A stretch of 47,335 nt of DNA. Origin: Zygnema cylindricum. Its lineage: Eukaryota; Streptophyta; Zygnematophyceae; Zygnematales; Zygnemataceae. Positions within the stretch are counted from its first letter, which is position 1; every line of letters starts with the position of its first letter. The notes below the pieces were generated by a model. That model searched no databases. It saw only the letters and a program-made list of their open reading frames with translations, and had not been told where the DNA came from. The position numbers and the translations under genes are program-made. The stretch spans positions 257,485-304,819 of the forward strand of contig JBBHKE010000819.1 of the NCBI GenBank assembly GCA_037447655.1, in the 5' to 3' direction. This document shows, one piece after another, positions 33,337 to 44,800 of the stretch.

Positions 33337-35729
33337 GATGTACAAGTTCTACAGTCAAATTGAAAGCTTGGGAAATCTTTGACAAAATCTTGTAAAACTG
33401 TTTGTCAATTGTAACGGGAATTGCGGAACAAACCATTCATGGCAGCGGGCCGTGCGACTGCTAGTTGCGCTAACATCGCGGACGGATTGTCGCATGCGGG
33501 TCAACTCTGTATTGCTGTGTTGTACCGCTGTACAAACAATGTGGTGTATGTCATTTCGCCCACTAGAGCTCCCTTTTCTTCGATGACACTCGGTCGTTTT
33601 TGACGGCCGTTTTTTCAGCCTTGTCCTTTCGAAACGAAATCTCTTAAGAGCGGGAAACCACGAAAAAGACAAAATGAGCGCAACAGGATATTTTACAGAA
33701 AAGACTTTCTCTTGGATTTGGTAGATTTTAGAAACTCACTGCAAAGGTTTTTTTTTTTTTTAATCTTTAATTATTTTTGACTATTTTTAATTTGAGCACA
33801 ATTCTACGCGGCCCTAATTAAACAAGGCAAGGATTCGAGAGTCAGGCCTACTTTTCATCAGGAGAAGCCAGTACACCGTGAGTCGCTATTGGCGTTAATA
33901 AATAATTAGTGTAAAAAAACAATTAGTGTTATTAACGCTAATTTAGTTACATTTTTCCCACAGTGTAGCCAGTATAACCTGTGTTCACATTGAACATGCA
34001 AGAACATGCACGATTTCCGCTGTCTTTACCGCTCGGAATCAAATCTGAGAGGGTTTTTTTGTGTCGACGCACTCACTTTCGTGTGTCGACGCCTATATCT
34101 GACACTCTTTCTGTACTATTGTACCAGATAACGAGCTATTTTAGTACGGATTGAAACATTTGGTACACTACACTATTTTAAAACTGACTAGATTAGAGTT
34201 ATTAACGCTAATTACACAACACCCATATTAACGTAAAAAAATTTAAAGTTACTAATTTCATTTTAGGTTCGAGGGTGAAAATTTGGGCGCGCCGAATTAG
34301 CGTTAGGGTATTTTCGCATGTGCTAAAGTTACAGTTATTTTCTGTCGTTTTCCTCCATAACTTGAAAAAAAACGAGAAAATACGCAGCCGTACCAAAAAA
34401 TAGAAATTAATACCGTACAAATTGCGTTACCCTGAAACTTAATACGTACAGTAGTTTGTCGTCTAGGGCGATACAATTTGTCGTTTAGCGCATTTCGACC
34501 CACTTTCGCGTCCTTCCAACACATGTTCAAACTTTACATCAAATCACCTCGCGAGGTGACTTGAAATAAAGTCCAATAAGGTGAGCAAATAGGAAGACAC
34601 TTTCGCACGTGTCTGAAGTTTTTTACAATTTTTGTGCGCGGAATACCAAAAGAAAAACACACTGCACGTTTACAGCCTGTGCGTAATGTTTGGCGTGCGC
34701 TGATTTCCGTACAGGGGCCGTCTCTCTCAAAAACACGTGTCTTCACACATACGGCGTATGAAAGATATTGGCCACCTGTCGGCAGGTGGGAAGACGAAAA
34801 ACGAAACCGCAAATTCTGTGCGACAGCGAAAGGTTTTTTAGGGTTTCGACACGTCGACAATGTGGCGTACGGATATTATGAAGTCACAAAAGTTGTACAG
34901 CGTGCGGAGAAATGCCTCACATTGAAGGCGAGTGGAAGTTTCGCCTCATTTTATGTACCACTTCATCTGTCACAATTCTTCGTACACGTCTACGTAAGTC
35001 ACTTTTTTAAGTGACAAGTTATTTGCGATTACATCCGAATGCTCTGAAATCTGTACGGAGAATCTTCGCTAAAAAACAAAGTAGCAAGACTAAGTTTCGG
35101 TTACATGCGAAAATACCCTTATTAACGCTACTACAGTAGCGATTCAAAGGTGTAGTTGTACGGGAAAAAAATCCATTCCATTTTTTTTTTTCATTCATTC
35201 GACGTGTTTCATTGTGAGTGGTTCCACGTAGACTCGCTGACAAATATTGAAAACGCTCAGCAATTTTAACGCAGCTTTCCGCCGCGAACATTTTGAGAAC
35301 TGCGGCGCCGTTGGCCCTTGCCAGCCAAGCGCGCCCCCGGACCCACTCACAGCATTCGTACGGTCACAAAAAAGTCACGAATGCCTCAGCGTATAATTTT
35401 TCAGCAGACGGACACTGGCCGCTTCGGACAAAGGCGGCCGCGCGGCTGCCCGTAAAATAAATTCAGAATTAGTCCACGCGCATCGCTACAAAAGTGACGG
35501 CCCCTCCTAAAAACGACAGGGCGAGGCGGTGGCCGGGCGGCTGTCCGGGCGGGCCGGCTGGTCCAAATGAACCGGCCAACAAAGTAATGATTGAACGCCA
35601 GAAAGCAGAGACTAGAATTGGTCGTGACAGTGCGATACTGTACTGTAGTGCATGCATCGGACAAACACTGTAGCGGTTTGACTTTCTCGCCTTCCAAAAT
35701 CGAGCGAGCTGGCGGAGTGCAGTTTGACC
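33337..35729. other. Intergenic upstream of the oxidase gene; no second gene supported
   Basis: MITE-type fragments occur near 33870-33960, 34190-34230 and 35110-35160. An inverted repeat of GTCGACGCAC and GTGTGTCGAC lies at about 34065-34092. From about 35290 to 35830 the sequence becomes clearly GC- and CpG-rich, unlike the rest of the intergenic DNA, consistent with a promoter-proximal region. Minus-strand open frames there (35401-35820, 35469-35867) are low-complexity and overlap the promoter, so I reject them. Confidence 0.45.
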
Positions 35730-35736
35730 TATAAAT
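35730..35736 (+). promoter_or_regulatory. Candidate TATA box of the oxidase gene
   Basis: TATAAAT lies about 90 bp before the proposed start codon (35822), at the right end of a GC-rich stretch. A transcription start near 35760 would fit the usual 25-35-bp spacing. No transcript evidence is available. Confidence 0.45.
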
Positions 35737-35821
35737 GTGGCTTCTTCCATCGCTTCGTCGCCGCAGGCTGTTCCGATCAGCTGAGCTCGACCGTCCAGGG
35801 CGGTGACGACTGCTGTGCAAA

Positions 35822-38800
35822 ATGAGAGGGTAAGGGAAAAGGAGAGGGAGAGGGAGAGAGAGAGCATGTTACAATAACCATATTTCTAAATTCCTTATTT
35901 TTATTTCTAAAAGGTTTTTATAGGTTAATTAACCATCAATGATTCTGGTGGAGCACGAAGAGTATAGATTTCCTCGTTGATAGGGGGGGAGAGAGAGAGA
36001 GGGAGTACGCACGCAGTTTTGAATAACCATCTTTCCCAAATCCTTATTTTATTTCAGAGAGGTTCTTAAAGTTTAATTAAACTATCATTGATTTTGGATG
36101 CAGCAAGAAGATGATAAATTTCCTCGCTACGCTGCTATTGGCTGCGGCAATTGCGGAAGCTGCCACCGTTTCCTATGAATTCAACGGTGAGTGAAACGCA
36201 AACAATGGAATGTCAGTTACGTCATGTGCCCTTACTTCCCGTGCTTCGCCTTGTTTTTTTAATTGACCTCTCTCTCTCCCTCTCTCTCTATCTCTGGGTT
36301 GCCCTATGTTCACTTCTTTCCCTTTACCATGCTTCTCAACACATTCTTCTTCCTCCTCTCTCCCCTTTGACGTCGTCTCTTCTCCTCCCACACTTCTCTG
36401 CCAACTACTTGTTTCCGGCCCCAGTCTCTCCTGCCGCCCTCTCCCACCTCCCTCTCCTCTCCCTTTGCTCTCTCACTTCCTCTCCTCTGCTCTCCCTCCT
36501 CCAGTGAGTAACGTGTTTCGCTCCCCCGACTGTGTGAGCAAGCGAATCTACTCTGTAAACGGCGTCTCCCCCGGCCCCACAATTACTGTGGCACAAGGAG
36601 ACACTGTTATTGTGCTCGTCAGAAATAAGCTTTTTGGAGAGGGCACCTCGGTGGGTATTTGTATTTCTTGTCCGTTATTTTTCACTGTATCGCTTTAATA
36701 GTCACAATCATCAGTGTGGATGGTTTTTAACAAAGTTGTCTACCAGTTCTAATTGACACCAATGTTGGTACAAATCTCATATTAATTCTTTTTTTGTACT
36801 GAAAAGATTCATTTATAAATGTGGAGGAATTATTTGTATAAACTTGAAATTCATATTCTCTTGAACTTTTCGATGCAGCAAGTTGAAGGCATAGAAATGA
36901 TGAAGATTCTTCGATTTTCAAACATAATTTGGTCATGTTCCTATTGGCTGGGGCAGATTCATTGGCACGGAATCCATCAGAATGGAACTCCGTTTTACGA
37001 CGGTGTGCCAGGAGCCACTCAGTGGTAATATTATTTTGCACTTTCTTGGATTGGTGCAAATGATAGAATTAGGATGATGGAAATGTTGCCAATGTGGGGT
37101 ATGGGGATTTGTGACTCTTGGACTTTGTGGAATATGATTTGAATGTGACTGATTTGTCTCAACATCGTTTTGGTTTGAGTGGTCCTTTGAGATTAGGACA
37201 GTGTTGTTGTTATTGATGCTAATACAATAAATATTTTATTAGTGAATCTATTGAGTCATCCGCAATTTGTCAAAATTTTGGGACGTTGATTGAGATTATA
37301 CCCTATACCTCTGTACAAATTCTGTGCATTTTTGGTACATTTTTGTGTTGTTTTGTATGATTTTGAACTCAAAAGCTGCAAATCCCAGTCAACTTTCCGA
37401 GATTTCACCATAGTGTGGATAGGATTGATGTTGGATGATGTGCAAATTACATTTCAACGCAGATTTTGATGTGAATGTTGACAAATTCTCTAACGTTTAT
37501 CAGATGCTAATGATCTCTTTGCTTTTGCCATTCTCTTTTCATTCTCTAGAGTTCCAATTAGCACATTCTTCAATTTCATACACGATGCTTTTTCAATGCT
37601 AGTTTCAATTTCGTTGAGGATGTTGATGTTCATGTCCAATATCTAATCCAATGCTACTCTGTGGATACAAAATCTGAGGTTTTAAGTGTTAGTATGTTTG
37701 CTTCACATCTGGGTATATTCTCTTGCCATTTTCGGTATTGATCCTCTATTTTGCCTACTGTTTTCCTATCTGTGCTAAGTTTTTAATCGATGGGAGACGA
37801 AATTAACTTATGCTTCAATGTTCATGTTTCGAACCAATGATGTTATTGACCTTGTGGATGTTAATGGCAATGTTGATTTGAATATTCATTTTCCATTTCG
37901 ATCTCGATATCGGTGTATGTCGACGCTGATGTGAATGTCAACGCCCCTATCAATTTTGATGTCATTGTCGAAGTCGACGCCAATATTTATATGCATGCCA
38001 ATCCTATTGTCAATACCAATCACAAACTCCTGTCACTCTTTGTCGCTCTTTGTGCCATTACTGATTGCCCCCTATCTCCCTCCATCTCCCTCTCTCTCTC
38101 TTTTTCCATCCCTCTTTTTCTTGCAATATCTCTCTCTCTCTTTCTTCAGCTTGATCCCTGCAGGCGAGTCTCTGGAGTATCGATTCGTAGTGGGTGGGCA
38201 AGTGGGCACTTATTGGTGGCACAGCCATGCTGGCCTTCAACGCGCCAATGGACTTTATGGCGCGTTCATCATTACTCCCGCAGCCAATCAGACGCCAGAA
38301 AGCCAAATCCTGGGGTTCGATGTTGACCTCGGGCCCCTCATGTTAAATGACTGGTATGTGTGGGTGTGTTTTTATGTAGTTTGTGTGTTTCATTGGACTA
38401 TTCTTCTCTCCCGATTCACAAATCCTTCAGTACCTTATGCCAACTTTTCTCGACTGTTCCTCTTGCTCTGGAAGTATATTGACTTCTCCCCCCATTTGTT
38501 TTTTTTTTAGGTGGCATCGTGACACTCTGACCCAGGAGGTCACTCTCGCTACCACATCAAAGATGATGTTGGAGGCCCCTCAAAGTTTATTGATTAATGG
38601 AAAAGGGGTTTTCGATTGTTCCGATACCGACTCATTGTACGGTTTGCCATGTAGTCAGACTCACTCCGATTGCGGATATCCGGTGTTTGAGGTGGAGCAG
38701 GGAAAGAGGTGGGATTTTTTTTTTCCACCGAAATAAAAATTGTGGAAGTTAGAAAAAATCGAAGTGGAAGTTAAAAAAAAATAATGTTGTTGGGAATCTA

Positions 38801-41800
38801 ACATCTTTCTCGAAAAAACGTAGAAATGAAAGCAGAACAAAGATTGCAAAGATTTTTGAGCATTCTACAATGTTTTTTATGTTGATCATCAAAATTTTAA
38901 CCGTTTTCTTTGTCCATCGAAATTCAGGTATCGCATGCGACTCATCGGAGTGTCCGGAGTTTCATATTTAAATCTTGCCATTGATAAACATAATCTCACT
39001 GGTAAGGGAAAAAAAATACCAAAGGTCGACCAAAAAAACAAACCCTAGTAATTCCTATTTTTGATCTTTATGTTCTGGCATTTAGGTTTTGTTCAGAGAT
39101 AATGTTTAACCGTGTCGACACTAATTTAGGTATTGGGCTAGCTTTTATCAAAGGCAACTTTAAAATATTTTGACTGTGGAATTTCATAAATCTGTTTTTC
39201 CTTTTCGTTTGATATTTTTTGTATTTTTTCCCTTAATTTAACCAATTTTCTTTCTTGGTTTTTCTTTAACATAGCTTGAATTTGTAGTAAATATAGACTA
39301 AATATCAGTTAGAGCGGGAAAATTTATGAGTAAAATCTCCAACTAAAATTTGACTCTAATTTATATGCAAATCTAAGATCAAGGAGGTTTTCCAAAATGT
39401 GGTCTAAGAAAGCCAATTATGATCCAAATGGTCCATAACAATCATGGAACCACTCCTTTGATAGGGCCTTTTTTTTAATTACCTTCAACTAACTTTTTTT
39501 TTCTATTTTTCCTTCTTTGATACATTTATTCTTAGTTGTGGAAACGGACGGGATATACGTAGAGCCGTTTGTGTTGACGGATGTGGACGTGAATTCAGCG
39601 CACACGTACTCCGTCGTCTTTTCTGCCGACCAACCTGTCGGGAACTATTGGATAGTCACGCACGTCAGAATGGATACTGCAGGTGGGAGGACGAGCGAGA
39701 GAGAGAGAGGGGGAGTGGGAGGGAGAGGGGGAGGGAGACTAGAGGGAGGTTAGAGGGAGAGAGGTTAGAGGGAGAGTGGTTAGAGGGAGAGAGGTCAGAG
39801 GGAGAGGGAGGGGGAAGGGGGGGACGGAGAGGGTGGTGGAGGGGGAGAGAGAAAGAGAGAGTGACATGGATTGATATGTCTTTAACTAAGAATTGTTGTC
39901 GCTTGTTCTTTAGGACCTGTTGGCGCTGCCATTCTGCGATACAGAGGTGCATCTACAGACCAACCCTCCTCCGACATCCCCTCTGAGTTCCCCTTCAGAA
40001 ACCGAATTGACATCAGTATGGAGAAGGAAGCGATGTTCAAGACCAAAAAAGAGATCGCTAACACTGTGCCTCCTTATGACCGTCAGATTCTTTTGGTTCA
40101 AACGGTCTCTAGAGTGGACAAAGTTTTCAGGCATTTGCTCGCCACCCTTATTCTCTCTCTCTCTCTCTATCTCTTCTCTCTCTCTCTCCTCTCTCTTGCT
40201 CTTGCTCTCTCTGTGTCACTCTTGTCTCCCTTTTCTTCTTGTTTTGTCTTCCCCACAGTCCCTTTTACTCCATTTTTTGCTCTCTCCCTCACTTACTGTT
40301 CTCTCCCCTCCTCCGCCCTCTCTATCTCACTCTTGTCTACTCTCTCTCTCTCTCTCACTTATCCCCTCTTTCTTTTGCCTATCCCGCTATCAATCTTCTC
40401 TCCTCCTTGTTGCTTGTTTTCTCTCTCCTTTGCCTCTCTTGCTCACTTTCTCGCTCATTCTCTCCCTCTCTCACTCTTTTCTCCCCTCCCCTACACTCTT
40501 TCTCTCTTTCTCCTCTCTTATTGTTTCTCTCCCTTGCTCTCTCCCTCTATCACCTCGATTATTTCTCTTCTCTCCCTCTCTCCCGTTGTTACCCTTTTTT
40601 TCGCTCTACCTCCCCTCTTATTCTCTTTCTTACTCTCTCCAACTCCTCTCTCGCTCTCTCTCTCCCTCGTTTTATTACTGTCTCACTCTTATCTCCCCTC
40701 CCTACCCTTCTTTCTCTTTCTCTTATCTCACTATTTTCTCCTCCCCCCCTTTTACCTATCACTTTGTCAATCTCTCTCGCCCCCTCTCTTCTCTTCCCTC
40801 TCTTCCTCTATCTTTCTCTCTTCTCTCTCCACTCTTTCGCTCTCTTTCTTTCTCCCTCCCCCCTTTTTCTCTCCCCGCCCCTCTCTCCCTCCCCTCTCAC
40901 TTTTTCTCTCTCTCTCAAAATACATATACATATCTCTCTCTCGCCCTCACCCTCGCCTTTGGCTTGGCCCTTGCTTTCACCCCCGCCTTGTTTTCGCTTC
41001 TTCAATTTCTCCCACTCTGCTCCCCTATGTCTCGCTCACGCTTCTCTCCCTCTCCTTCTCCCTCACCTTCCCTCTCCCTTGTCCTTCCCCTCACCCTCCC
41101 TCTCCGTTGCCCTCTCCCTCCCCCCCCTCAACATTTTTTTGTTTTGTAATTCCTAGTTATCATTATCGAGGTTGTAAGAGGAATACGAAGGACTTTCAAG
41201 ATATTGATTCTGAGGCTTACTATAGGAGATATCTAATGTGATTGTGTAAGGGACTTAGAATATTTTCTAGAGTCCTATGCTTAACTATGGGAGATGTCTA
41301 GTGTAATAGAATAAGGAACGCTTAGACACTGTTTTACTTATGCACTCAAAGAATGTATGCCGTATACTTGAGAATGTTTGCGAAAATAATGCGCTAACCA
41401 CCATTTCCCGAATACACGGGGTATACCAACACATTTATTTTGGCGGACGGCTCTGATTTCTTTACAATAGACTTTGAAAGACCACTATGACGCGACGAAT
41501 TTGTCGTGACGTAAATGTAGAAGTGCGTGAAGCACCACAGCGATGGGGAAATATTGTCGTTGTGTAGATTTCCTTTTCTGGAGCATTTTTCCTGTCGACG
41601 TGGCGTTAGTTAACAACGCGGCTGTTAGCAAATAATTAGGGAGGTAGCTGTCGAGGGGTTCAACAATATGGCGTAAGGTACCACTTGTACTTTACGGTCG
41701 ACCCATTTGTCGACAAGGCATTACAATAAATTGTGACTATGAAACGCATCCTAGGATGTATGGTCATTGGTTGTGTGGGAAAAATCAAAACTTTGAGTTG

Positions 41801-44800
41801 CCATTGTTGTTGGTAAGTAGGTATTCAGTGGTAGCATGTCAAAGTGACCTATTGGAAAAGAAAGCTTAACGTAAGCTTTTTTGAGGGTAGTTTATCTACT
41901 TGATTTACAGTTGATAGCTAATACGATAAAAATGATTGTTAACTCCGAAAGTGAATTATTATTGATCTTCAGTAGTATTTTGCGATAATTCCCTTCTAGA
42001 TGTATGGAGATGATATATCTATTATCGGAAAGTTAAAAAAAGGTACATATCGATTATCGACAATAGGTTATCGATACACAACGCTAAAAAAGTCTTTATC
42101 GGAGGATGACTTCTCACCCTCACTTTGCCATCCATTAACCTTCGTGGTGTGCCGATTGGCTTTTCTTGTTGTAAGGCACGTGTGAGGAGGGTGGGATTTC
42201 GGGTTTTAAAACATTACAGCATAGTTTGTACAATGATATAGTATGCTCTTAAAAATCTTACATTTAGTATGTTTGTAGAACTTCTTAACTTTGTAAGCTT
42301 GTGCGAAGTTAAACTTCGTAAGCTTGTACATGCCTTACATTCAAATTCTACCCTTGAATTGATTTCAAATATGTTGAATAAACCTGCTTGCATTTGAATC
42401 TTGAATGTTGAATTACATTTATTCGGTGTTAGTTTCATTAAATCAGTATTGAATATTGTATTTCATGTTTTTGCACATTTCTTCACAATGAATCACTTAT
42501 TTGTATTTTCGATGTGTTGTCGCCCGTTGGCTCATAACAAAATTTGTGAAATATCTTGTGTTTTGTGAATTTCTATTCAAGTTTGTAAATATATTTTTTA
42601 GTTAATTCTCACAAAGTGTAGCTAATGACTTATTTATTTGTTTACGATTTGTTTGCAGGTGGAATATAAATGGTTTTTCTTACGAGTTTCCATTGACTCC
42701 GGCTTTGTTGCAAGAATACTACGGTCTCGCAAATTTTGTGGATGATGGGTCACATGATCTTCCTCCTACAATGTGGAATTTTACGGATCCCATGACTTTA
42801 CCAGTAGCTTCGTATACCGCAAAAATAGGAGCCCTCTATTATAAGGTTTCGGTGAGAAATCCGAGCTTCCTAAAGATGAAAATTCCCGTTCTCTTTATGT
42901 TTTGACGTAATGTGAGTTTTGGGTCTGTGATATTTTCGTAATTGTTTCTCATTTTGTGGTTTTCTTGTTTTGGTGCGGTTTGAGTCATTGCCAGATTAAC
43001 CAGGTTGTTCAAGTTGTACTCCAAAACACTCAATCTTATGCCAACGCAAGGTATAATTTCCTAACTTTTTGTTTTCAATTTCAACCCTAATGATGGAAAC
43101 TACTTTTTATTTCGAATTGCTTCTCAACTAGATCTCAAAATGCCATAAAATAGTGCAGAAGTAAAATAAAAAGGCTAAGAAATAGAGATTTGGATATTCC
43201 CTATGTTTGAAAGATTTTGTTTTCTAATATTGGATGTTTTTTGTTTGGAGAAAAGATATTGTTTGTTTAGAAGGATTTGATGTTATTCATCTCTGATGTG
43301 TTTTTATCTGTATAAATGTGTAGTTTGCCACACTCGTGGCATCTCCACGGCCACGATTTTTGGATTTTGGGAATGGGAAATGGAACTTTTAATGCCACCC
43401 AAGATAACGCAAAACTGAACCTCGTAAACCCGATATTTAAAAATAACGCGAACGTTTACCCCCTTGGTTGGACGGTTATTCGATTTATTGCAAACAATCC
43501 AGGTACTTTTGAACTTGTCACGGAAGAATTTTGGGTTTCCTTTTTGCCAGTATCTTTCTGTTCATCCGGCTAAGTTTATTTTGAGGTAAAAAGACTGCAA
43601 ATTTTTATCAATGGTTGACTTCTATAAAGTCCTTCCTCTTGTCTATTTCCTTGGAAATAATTTTGGTGAATTAGAATCTTAGGATTATTTTTGCCTTTTT
43701 TTATGTGGATTGCTTAGATTTTGTTTTATTGCAATGCGTGGTGTTTTATTTCAATGCCACAAACATTGTTTTTTGTTCCAACCAGAATTAAATTCGAAAG
43801 ACAAATCAATCAACCAACAAAAAAAATGATCAGAAAATTCTTAATTACTTTAGGCTAATTTGTTTGTTTCTTTGCGCATTTCATTTGACGCAGGAGTTTG
43901 GGCCTTTCATTGTGTGAGTTCTCAAAAACCTTGCTTTTCAAGTTTATTTTTTTCTTAACTTCTAACATCCTAACAAAGATTCGTTTTTTCTCTGTCGGAT
44001 TATCATATTTTACATTAAAAGTGTGAACAACTACCCATATCCCAACGGGATTAGAGTGCAATAAGATTTGTAATGCAAATTCATCAAACAAAGAAGGTAA
44101 AACTTTTTAGGAAAAGACATATACAAACTCTTTTCTATCTCTCATTCCCCCTCTCCCCCACCCTTTCTCCTCTATTCAGCATTATGACGTTCACACCCAT
44201 CAAGGCATGCGAGTCACCTTCATTGTGGGAGAGGAGTCCCTTCCTCCACTCCCTCTAGACTTCCCCGTCTGTGGACAAATAACGCCCTCTCTCATTATCA
44301 ACAGAGCCACAATGACGGCCCCGCTTCACTGTCCCCCTCCACCAATAAAAAAACCACCTCCGCCACGCCCACCTTCTCTACCACGCCCAGCTTCTCCACC
44401 TTCTCCACCACCTTCTCCACCACGCCCTCCTTCTCCACCACGCCCACCTTCTCCACCGCGCCCACCTTCTCCACCGCGCCCACCTTCTCCGCCCCGCCCA
44501 CCTTCTCCACCTCGCCCACCTTCTCCACCTCCTTTGTTCCCTCCACCTCCTTCTCCTTCACCCCCCCCGACATCACCACCACCTCCCTCTCCTCCTCCTC
44601 CCTCTCCTCCTCCGCTCTCTCCCCCTCCTCCTACACCCCCCCCTACATCTCCTCCGTTTCCTCCTCCTCCTCCTACACCCCCCCCGAAATCGCCTCCACC
44701 TCAAACGTCCTCCATTTATCCTCCGCCTTTACCTTTACTATCGCCGCATCCTCCAGGTCGACCTCCCCTTATCTCTCATTCACTTATTCGTTTTCAAATC

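Larger units (their letters stand above)
36111..44280 (+). other. Region encoding the three cupredoxin domains of the oxidase head
   Basis: Domain 1 spans exons 2-5 up to about YGAFIITPAANQ (copper motifs in exons 4 and 5). Domain 2 spans exons 5-9 (LNDWWHRDTLTQEV to RVDKVFRW). Domain 3 spans exons 10-14 (PLTPALLQEYY to FPVCG). Size and spacing match plant ascorbate oxidases. Between CSDTDSLYGLPCSQTHSDCG and the T1 region, extra Cys pairs resemble the disulfides of that family. Confidence 0.88.

Noticed and set aside
35401-35867. Two minus-strand open frames of 132-139 codons
   Set aside because: They overlap each other and the proposed promoter and start of the oxidase gene, have no domain, and owe their length to high local GC and the purine tract.
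39920-41241. Three overlapping long open frames (about 305-409 codons) rich in Ser, Leu, Pro
   Set aside because: They lie in a 1-kb CT-rich intronic tract. A pyrimidine repeat lacks stop codons in every forward frame, and the flanking exons splice across it.
44298-44582. Minus-strand open frame of Val/Glu/Lys repeats
   Set aside because: It is the antisense shadow of the Pro-rich linker minisatellite.
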